Origin: Neovahlkampfia damariscottae
Taxonomy: Eukaryota > Heterolobosea > Selenaionea > Neovahlkampfiida > Neovahlkampfiidae
Assembly (NCBI GenBank): GCA_016618085.1
Contig: JABLTG010000061.1
Coordinates: forward strand, 1-64,000
Length of the DNA: 64,000 nt
Direction of reading: 5' to 3'
In this document: piece by piece, positions 56,561-64,000 of the stretch
Position numbering within the stretch: the first letter of the stretch is position 1
How the letters are laid out: the number at the start of each line of letters is the position of its first letter
Notes under the pieces: model-generated
What the model saw: only the letters and a program-made list of their open reading frames with translations
Told to the model about the DNA's origin: nothing
Database searches by the model: none
Translations under genes and position numbers: made by a program

Positions 56561-58045
56561 TTAAAATTTTCTTTTGCAATATTCTTGATAATCCTTTGAT
56601 TCACATGCTTTATATTCTTCAATCATATCAATTACAACTTCTTTTGATTCTTCAAATTCATCTAAATTCTCCGAAAACATTGAAACTTGTTTATAAGGTT
56701 CAAGAAATGCTTTCTTTTTATAAATTTTATCAAAATCTATAACTATATCTTGAAATAACTTTTAATTTTAATTTTAATTTTTTTAATTTTACTGTTCTTA
56801 TACTTGTATGATTTGCAAGCATTAATCCACTTACTTTATTTGAAGATTTGAGATAAGGTGATTTCTTTGAAAGAGCTACTTGAATTGAAGCAGGACCCCA
56901 AGGTATAAAATTAACTAATTTCTTCTCTCTAATTCTATATAAACTTTTATGAATTTCATTTGGATCAATATCTCCTTGAATTACATTTAATAAACTCAAA
57001 TAACATCCTTTTTTAAACAAACTTTAATCTTTTTTTTTTTACCTTGTTTTGTTACAGGACAACTTGCCATTATATTTTTTGGTTGAATTAATCTTCCCAT
57101 AACATCTAATACACTCGTTTTTTTAATATTTGTTTGATTTTCTTCATCTAAAATTGATATTGGTGTATATCCTGTCATTAAAAAATGACATTTTGGTACA
57201 GGAACTAAAGATGCAATCATTCCAACTAAATCATTATTCATATAACCTGGATATCTTAATGTATTTGTACTTGCTGCCATTACATGTGAAATCATTGAAT
57301 TAATTTGTGAAATTGATGGATTTTTAATTTGTAACCTTTCAATTGCTATTCTATTTAATGCAGTATTATCTAAAACAACAACTGCATCTGCAAATTCAGT
57401 TAATCGTTTTAAAGTTAACATTGAATTATAAGGTGTAACAACTACATCATTGGTATTTCCTTTCTAAATAAAATTTAAAATAATTTAATATGATTTTACA
57501 GTGTTTGGAAAAACTGAATAAGTTTGAATTAATTTCTTTGGATATCTATCATGTAATTGTTCTAATAAATAACTTCCAACACCAGATCCTGTTCCTCCTG
57601 ATATTGAATGTAAAAGAACGAAGCCTTCTAAACTATCACTATTATCTGCTTCTCTATCAATCATTTCTAATAAATCTTTATGTGATTTTTCTGCTTTGGA
57701 AAACCCATTTGCCCAGTTATTTCCTGCACCATCAGATGAAACAAAAACATTCTCAGGATTGAAAAGGTTCTTGTTGTTATATTGTTGATATTCACCGACA
57801 ACTCTTGGCTCCAAATCAATTAATAATGACCTTGGTATATAGTGATCATCATCTGATTGATAAAAAAATACATCTTTACGATCTTTTCCATCTTTTGCAA
57901 ATTCTTCTAATTTTCCAGATTCATTAATTCCATGTTCCATACAAAGTCTTTTCCAAAACTCAACACCAACTTAAGGGTTTAGTATATTTTTATTACTTTG
58001 ATTGCCACATTGTCCTACTTGGAGAGTGATAATTTCTCTTGGCAT
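56561..58045 (-). CDS. TUBG: Gamma-tubulin
   Basis: Five exons: 58045-57997, 57969-57500, 57463-57043, 57007-56793, 56758-56561, giving 450 aa, the normal length. Gamma-tubulin caps and nucleates microtubules in the gamma-TuRC. The start [18 protein letters not shown], then [12 protein letters not shown], the GTP-binding [39 protein letters not shown]-like ([15 protein letters not shown]) and NHTSIRTLFQDI are diagnostic, and the SGMTF insertion of alpha/beta is missing. The first intron is 27 nt and holds a TACTAAAC branch site. The upstream spacer of 188 bases serves both this gene and PSMA4. Confidence 0.97.
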
Positions 58046-58233
58046 GATGGAATTGTGCCAAACAAAGAAAAAATGTTGATGGTTTATTATTGGGCAACGG
58101 AAAATGGTAGAGAAAAAAAAATGGAATTTGATAATTTTTAAGAAAGATTAAAAAAATGTTATAAAAATTGTATTTATTTTTTTGTCCAATTAAATATCTT
58201 TTATTTTTATTTCACTTTCCGTAAAAAAGAACG

Positions 58234-59077
58234 ATGGTAAGCAATTTTTGAGAGTAAAAAGAAATTTAGTCAAGAAGATACGATGGAAGAACAACTACTT
58301 TCTCACCTGAAGGTAGATTATATCAAGTAGAATATGCTATGGAGGCAATTAGCCATGCTGGAGCATCTTTAGGAATTTTAAGTTCAGAAGGAATTGTTTT
58401 AGCAGCAGAAAAAAAAATCATTTCAAAATTATTAGATAATGACAAAAAAGCTGAAAAAATGTATCAATTGGATGACCATTTAATTTGTTCCGTTGCTGGA
58501 ATTACTTCTGATGCTAATATTTTAATTAATTATGCAAGATTATATGCTCAAAGATATATGTATGCTTATCAAGATAAAGTTCCAATTGAAAATCTTGTGA
58601 AAGATATTTGTGATATGAAACAAGGTAAAAAAAAGAATATATTTTTTTTTAAAATCAAACAAAATAGGATATACACAATATGGTGGTATGAGACCATTTG
58701 GTGTTTCTTTACTTTATGCTGGATGGGATAAATATCATGGTTTTCAACTTTATCATTCAGATCCTTCTGGAAATTTTGGTGGTTGGAAAGCAACTGCCAT
58801 CGGTGCAAATAGTCAAGGTGCTCAATCACTTCTTAAACAAGAATGGAATGATAAACTCAATTTAAAAGAAACTTTATCTCTTGCACTTAAAGTTATGTCA
58901 AAAACAATGGACAGTACAACTCTTTCATCAGATAAACTTGAATTTTCAACATTGACAAGAAATAAAGAAGGAAAAGTTGTTCATCATGTTTTAAGCCCTG
59001 AAGAAATTGATCAATTGTTGAAAGAAAAAGAAGAAGCTGATGCAAAAGAAAAAAAACAAAAAGAAGAAGCAAAATAA
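58234..59077 (+). CDS. PSMA4: 20S proteasome subunit alpha type-4 (alpha3)
   Basis: Three exons, 58234-58236, 58270-58624 and 58668-59077, giving 255 aa. It is a structural alpha-ring subunit. Exon 1 is the ATG alone: without splicing, the frame stops after MVSNF, while splicing the 33-nt intron gives [17 protein letters not shown], the expected start of alpha3. [35 protein letters not shown], and [20 protein letters not shown] identify the subunit. The Lys/Glu-rich tail ([14 protein letters not shown]) is typical. It complements PSMB7 at the other end of the window. Confidence 0.97.
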
Positions 59078-59097
59078 AATATCTGATTTTTTTTATT

Positions 59098-60599
59098 TTA
59101 AATGATAGCAGCTACAATTTGAACAACATCTTCATCACATAATAAATGTGACAAACCAACTTTTTTAATTTTTAATTTTTAATTTTGTCTTTTTTTAATT
59201 TTACCTTTTTGTGGACTATGTTTTGTTGAAGTTCCCCAAACCCATGCATACCTTTTTGAAAAATTAAGTCTTTTTTTTTTTTACTTAAAATTTTTTTTTA
59301 AATCTTGATGAACCATAACACAAAATGTTTCAACAGTTGAACCATTTCTCATAATCATAGGATCAACAAAATCAGGTGCAAAACCTTTCTTTTTTGTATA
59401 AACTCTTAATAAATCTAAATCTTCCCATGATCTATCTAACAAATAATCTAAATTCAAATCCCAAGTACAAGAAATAACAACATTATTTTCTTGTTTTGCA
59501 ATTCTATCAACATCTTCAATATTTATTGTATCAATTTTGTTATAGACAAAGAGGCATTTAATATATTGTCTATTTCCTTGAACAACATCAATAAAATCAT
59601 CTATACTTGAATCTTCTCTTAAAATTACTTCTGCATTATGAATTTCTTTTAGAAAGGTTTTTTAATAAATATAGAATTATTATTACTATAATCATGTAAA
59701 ATATCTTTAACAAGTCTTTCTGTTAATGATGTTTGTTTAACCATTGCAGTAAAATGAAGTCCACCAGTTTTTCTCACAGCAAAAGTAATATTTGGTTTCT
59801 TTCTATTAATTCTAATTCCACACTCTTTTATTCTATTAATTCATTATTTTGATTAATACCTTCTAATTCATTTTCCAATAATTTTTTATGTACTTCTCCT
59901 TTGGATGCATCCAATACCATTAATATTAAATCAGCAGTTCTAATATTAAAAATGAATATGATAAATACCTTGCTGTTGCAATAACTTGTCTTTGAAATAT
60001 TAATATTTCATTTTTCTTACTTTCCTCTTCCTTTTTTTTTTTTTTTAATATTTAAATTTTACCTCTAAAAAATGTTCACTTTAAAGAAATATAAAATTAC
60101 TTTCCTTGACTTGCACCTTCAATAATACCTGGTAAATCCAAAAGTTGAATCCTATTAAAAAGAAGTTAAAAATACACTATATATTTTACTTTGTTCCTTG
60201 ATAATCAATAACACCAGGAATACATGTTAATGTTGTAAATTCATAGGATGCTGTTTCAGATACTGTATTTGTTAATTTATTCAAAAGTGTAGATTTGCCC
60301 ACTGAAGGAAATCCTGTTTTATTTGTATATTTTATTAAATGATCTTTCTTACCTACTAAAGCAATTCTAGCATCACCAGATTTTCTTGCTTCAAAACCTT
60401 CAACAGATCCACCTGATTTTTTATCACCTTCAATTAATTGACCTAAAAAAAAAAAAGAAGAGTTTAAGAGTATTATTAACTTACCTCTAAGTCTTGCCAA
60501 TTTTCCTTTTAATAAACCCAGATGATATTCTGTAGCTTTATTTTTTTGTGTTCTTGACATTTCATATTCAATTTCTTTAATCTTTTCAGTTAGACCCAT
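59098..60599 (-). CDS. DRG2: Developmentally regulated GTP-binding protein 2
   Basis: Twelve exons: 60599-60485, 60442-60353, 60313-60190, 60151-60101, 60064-60063, 60030-60021, 59989-59969, 59939-59860, 59824-59687, 59645-59285, 59251-59205, 59159-59098, giving 366 aa against 364 for the human protein. DRG2 is a TRAFAC-class GTPase linked to translating ribosomes. Motifs: [22 protein letters not shown]1 [24 protein letters not shown]3 [21 protein letters not shown]4 NKID and a C-terminal TGS domain (HSPQKVGLSH). GKGRGKQVIATART is encoded across a 51-nt, a 2-nt (AG), a 10-nt and a 21-nt exon. All introns are 29-45 nt. Only this set restores the universal motif and a length divisible by three. 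Confidence 0.96.
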
Positions 60600-60662
60600 G
60601 TTTAATTTGCAATAAACTTCTTTGTGATTGGTTCAAAATATCCTTCACTAAAAACACTGTTG

Positions 60663-61232
60663 ATGTTAAACAACCAACAAAAATATTTTAAAGTTGAAGA
60701 ACAATCAACCAATACATTTTCAAATAATTTAGAAAGATATATTGATAAATACAATGTTGATTTGACTAGAAATATAGGTCAAAATAATTTATGGTTGAAA
60801 AAACAAAATAACATTGTTTCTATTGCATGGTTTGTTATTAACAACTTATTCAATTTTTTGAAAAGGGATGTTTTTGATTTTGTATTAGAAACCTATAAAA
60901 TAGTATTGATAAGAGGTGTACAACAAGCAATAGCAAATAATTTATCAGATTCTGCTCATTCATTTTTAGAATGGATCATTTCAAGAACTGATAGTATATT
61001 AAAACTAGGAAAAAGTGGTATATTTCCATTAGTAGTAACAACATTAATGTTTAAATTGATTAAATCTAAACCACCAAAACGTTTATCTTATGAAGATCAT
61101 TTGAAGAATAGAATACCAGATGGAAATCATTATCCAGTGGAACCTTTTCAACAAAATGAAAATATCATTTGGATTCCAGTTAGAGCATCAAATATACCAA
61201 CAAAATCAAATCAAACATTACTTTTAGAATGA
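60663..61232 (+). CDS. Unidentified protein with membrane-proximal helices
   Basis: A single exon of 189 aa. The product is mostly helical and moderately hydrophobic in the middle (IVSIAWFVINNLFNFL, KSGIFPLVVTTLMFKLI), with a C-terminal hydrophilic tail (LKNRIPDGNHYPVEPF). There is no motif I recognise. Two shallow hydrophobic segments could be membrane-embedded, perhaps mitochondrial, but the evidence is thin. The start was taken at 60663, the first ATG downstream of the GATTGG box (60627-60632) shared with DRG2; an upstream TTG is ignored. Confidence 0.7.
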   Translation: MLNNQQKYFKVEEQSTNTFSNNLERYIDKYNVDLTRNIGQNNLWLKKQNNIVSIAWFVINNLFNFLKRDVFDFVLETYKIVLIRGVQQAIANNLSDSAHSFLEWIISRTDSILKLGKSGIFPLVVTTLMFKLIKSKPPKRLSYEDHLKNRIPDGNHYPVEPFQQNENIIWIPVRASNIPTKSNQTLLLE

Positions 61233-61243
61233 AAATGATATTT

Positions 61244-62847
61244 TTATTTTTTTTGTAATTCAATTGAAACATTATCTTGATTTGATTTTAAATGAACGAA
61301 TTCATTTCCATTTGGTCTAATGTTTATTTGATGAGCAAAATGTAAGATTCCCTATTTCTTTTTATTGATTAATTTGATATTACCATAAAAATTCTTTGTT
61401 TTGAAGTTTCATTTTCTGATTGTAAAAATATCTATAGATTATTACCTTGATTGATCATACTTTCAATATTTTCATAATTCAATTTTCCATTTTTTTCTTG
61501 GATTTTGTCATAAATGATTGAAGATATTTTTTTGATGTTCATTCTCTTTTTATTTTTCAATTTCATTTTAACATCAATTGATTCATGATTTTCAACTAGA
61601 TTTTCAATGTCATTTGATGGCATGACGAGATCAGTTTCAAAAAATATATTTTCATCCAATTGTTTTTTCTTTTCAAATAAATTTAATCCTTTAACCACTT
61701 TGGATTGATCAAAATCGAACAATTGATCTTCAATCTTGTCAATTTTTTTATAAAATGAAAGATTATCCTTAACAGATATATTCATCCTTTGGTTGATATT
61801 ACATGAATTGATTTTTTTACTTAATTTTAGTCAATCTACTTTTTAATTTTTTTTTGATTGTCTGATTAAAAATGATCACATCATCAATTGGATTCTCATT
61901 TTCATCTTTTTTTCTTTTTTTCTTTCTTTCCTTCAATAATCATGAGAAAACTATGAAAAATACTGTTGGTTTTTCAAATTCAATCTGTTCAACAGAAGGT
62001 GGTTCCATTTGAGGAATAACTTCTGCAATATCGAGTGAATCATCCATCATTGGACATAATGTGTTACTTTGATCAAATACAATATCTTCAGATTGATTTT
62101 CAAATGAATCGTCCATGTTTGATTCAATAATATTTTCGAAATCTACAATCTTTTCAATTTCATATTGTTTTTGATTTTTAAGAAATTCAATTACTGTGTG
62201 TATTGATTTTTCTGTGAGCACATCCTCTTCATTTAAAATTTCGGACTCTCCAAAACTATGACTATCAATTATGATATTTTCATTTCTGTGAATATTAAAG
62301 TCAAAGTTTGGTGAAGTTGTTACTCTAAAATCGAACACAATTCGAAATCGTCAACACTCAAAAATATTTCACTTGATGCTTTTGGTGGAAATTTCAAATC
62401 CTGATGTATTAATAAAACAATGATAAACTATGATTTCTTTTGGTATAATTCCACTCTTAATTGATTGATATGTTCCTCTAATTGAAGGAAATATTTCCAA
62501 AGAGTCATTTTGTTCTTGTACAATCGAATTTTTTTGAGTTTTTCTTCTTTCAGGTTTTTCTCCAGCTTTTTCTAATTCTTTCTTGGACAATTTTAAAAAT
62601 ATAATTCTCTTACCATCAAATTCTTTTCCATTTGAGATATCAAGTTTCTTTAATTAAACAAATAGAAAGGTTACAAACGAATCTAAATAAATTTAAAATT
62701 TGATTGAGGATAACGCACGTCCAACTCATATCCAGCTTCATATATTGATTTACTCCTAAAATCCGATGTGACTAGATCGACAAATTTATTTTTAAAAGGA
62801 TCTTTTGCGTGTTTTCGTTTTTCTACTTGCTCAAAAATTTCTTCCAT
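61244..62847 (-). CDS. Putative kleisin, condensin subunit CAP-H (barren)-like
   Basis: Seven exons: 62847-62719, 62647-62373, 62324-61964, 61930-61821, 61786-61446, 61415-61384, 61351-61244, giving 451 aa in one frame. The middle holds SNTLCPMMDDSLDIAEV, then a basic patch (ERKKKRKKDENE). The C-terminal part reads SIDVKMKLKNKKRMNIKKIS, a helix, then FMGILHFAHQINIRPNGN, similar to the winged-helix end of CAP-H (..LL.LANE..L.L.G). CAP-H links the SMC2/SMC4 heads in condensin. The protein is shorter than animal or fungal CAP-H and the N-terminal kleisin helix is not obvious, so the family call is tentative; the gene itself is well supported. The first intron is 71 nt and one exon only 32 nt. 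Confidence 0.5.
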
Positions 62848-62895
62848 TCGTCAACTGAATTTTTTTCAGACCAATCAAAATAATTTAAAAAAAAA

Positions 62896-64000
62896 ATGAA
62901 TGAAGAGGATGATTACATAACACCAATACGACAAAGATATCTTGATGAAACATTATTATATACTAAAAGTCCCATTAGACAATTAACACCTTCTGAATTT
63001 CAAAATGAAAGTTTAAGAGCAACAAGGTTATCTTTGAGTGGGTTAAAAAAACAAATTCAAGGTTCATTAATGAATTTACTAATATGTTAAGATAAACCTG
63101 AAATAATACAAAAAACTAAACATTTTCAAAATATGATTGATTCTAAGAATAGTACCAATAGTAGTTTATTTGATAAGAAATATTTTTTTAATATTTTAAT
63201 CATTTTTATTTTAATTTTAATTTTAATGATAAATTTAATTGATTTTAAAAGTATATTTTCTAATGATGTATCATATTTAATAAAAAATAAAAATAGTAAA
63301 TATGTTATTGAAATGATAAAGAATGAAAAGATAAATGTAAATGAAATGATAGATTCTAAAGAGAATGTACCAATATTTTATGGTGTAAAGTATTGTGATA
63401 TTATTTTTATTTCTGAATTATTAAAATTAAATGCTAATTTATATTATAGAAATAAAGATTATAATGGAATACTTCATCAAATAAGATGTGAAAAAGTTGT
63501 AAAATTATTATTTAAATTTAATGAAATGAAACAATTATTACATTCAACAAATAAAAATCATGATGATCCTTTAATTCATTTATTAAAATTATATTTAAAA
63601 AATGAAAATGAACAAATAGAAAAAGTTATACTTTTTTATTTAAAAAATAAATCAAATTTAAAAGAAAGAGAAGAAGAATTATTAAATTTAGCTTTTAATA
63701 TTTATAAAAAATATAATAATTCAAATATTTTAATTTATCTTTTAAATCAAACTGATTTAAATTCAAATTTAATTTTATTTAAATTATCCAATGATTTAAC
63801 TTCGCTAAAATTATTTTCATCTTATTTAAATTTAAATTCAAAAAATAAAGAAGGAAAGAATTTATTATATTTTATTGAATCTATGGATATATTAAACTAT
63901 TTAATTGAAAATAAAATTAAATTGACCAATATATTAGATGATTTTAATTTAAGTCCTGTTTCATATCAATTATTTAATTTTTGTTCAAAATTTAAATCAA
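62896..64000 (+). CDS. Membrane protein with ankyrin-like repeats (5' part, runs off the window)
   Basis: Two exons, 62896-63061 and 63092 to beyond 64000, joined by a 30-nt intron with a TACTAAT branch site. The frame stays open to the last base, at least 358 aa. The N-terminal 55 residues are polar with SP/TP sites. A membrane segment lies near residues 90-110 (FFNILIIFILILILMINLI). After it come helical pairs that look like diverged ankyrin repeats (PIFYGVKYCDIIFISELLKL.ANLYYRNKDYNGILHQ; PLIHLLKLYLK; NLLYFIESMDILNYLIENK). The function is unknown. It is divergent from the kleisin gene, with a CCAATC between them (62872-62877). Confidence 0.8.

Noticed and set aside
62680-62718. Possible 8-nt exon in the first intron of the kleisin-like gene
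   Set aside because: Inner GT and AG sites exist, but the 8-nt piece would break the downstream frame; a 71-nt intron keeps it.
1-64000. tRNA, rRNA, CRISPR or virus-like element
   Set aside because: No cloverleaf with A and B boxes, no rRNA core, no spaced direct repeats, and no reverse transcriptase, integrase or capsid-like frame was seen.

Overview
This window is nuclear DNA of a microbial eukaryote, probably a free-living protist of amoeba or amoeboflagellate type. It is very AT-rich, uses all three standard stop codons, and packs about 43 protein-gene calls (two of them broken, two cut by the window edges) into 64 kb. Spacers are mostly 20 to 200 bases. About 109 GT-AG introns can be placed, nearly all 24 to 45 nt long and several with a TACTAAY-like branch site. 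The gene set is plainly eukaryotic: 20S proteasome, gamma-tubulin, formin, Elongator, SF3b, GPI synthesis, 7TM-RGS signalling. It also has a bacterial-type DNA polymerase I, a fungal-type Zn2Cys6 factor and a cytochrome b561 with a likely mitochondrial presequence, which would suit a heterolobosean-like lineage. The taxon cannot be fixed from the sequence alone.

Layout. 0-5 kb: proteasome beta2 (PSMB7) and an EF-hand formin. 4.6-14.4 kb: a short-chain dehydrogenase, a two-domain glycosyltransferase, a secreted Cys/Arg-rich protein, an RNF5-type E3 ligase, a TraB protein, a Zn2Cys6 factor, PIG-C and SF3B6. 14.5-24.7 kb: a PH-PAS-AGC kinase, CDC25, an unknown membrane protein, PLAA/Doa1, a small protein and DNA polymerase I. 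24.7-31.5 kb: two more glycosyltransferases, MRTO4, a TPR-macrodomain protein and an IPT-type putative transcription factor. 31.6-38.5 kb: secreted PHB-depolymerase-like and GPL-repeat proteins, APC4, a broken 3CxxC gene, UTP23 and a second dehydrogenase. 38.5-50.3 kb: ELP1, a large NT-C2/coiled-coil/DIL adaptor, a broken coiled-coil/RRM gene and cytosolic HSP90. 50.5-64 kb: PHD and SPRY proteins, a 7TM-RGS receptor, cytochrome b561, a zinc-type oxidoreductase, gamma-tubulin, PSMA4, DRG2, an unknown gene, a kleisin-like gene and an ankyrin-type gene that runs off the end.

Genes are not grouped by pathway, but themes recur: ubiquitin and proteasome (PSMB7, PSMA4, RNF5-like, PLAA, APC4), cell cycle and cytoskeleton (CDC25, APC4, kleisin, gamma-tubulin, formin), ribosome biogenesis (MRTO4, UTP23), and secretory-pathway glycosylation (GT2/GT4 fusion, GT37-like, GT-D-like, PIG-C).

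Two features stand out. First, conserved reading frames can only be kept by accepting extremely short exons: 2 and 10 nt in DRG2, 3 nt in the first dehydrogenase, an ATG-only first exon in PSMA4, 4 nt in the GT-D gene and 6 nt in PIG-C. Second, nearly every gene start lies within about 20 to 90 bases of a CCAAT(C) element in either orientation, often shared by divergent genes.
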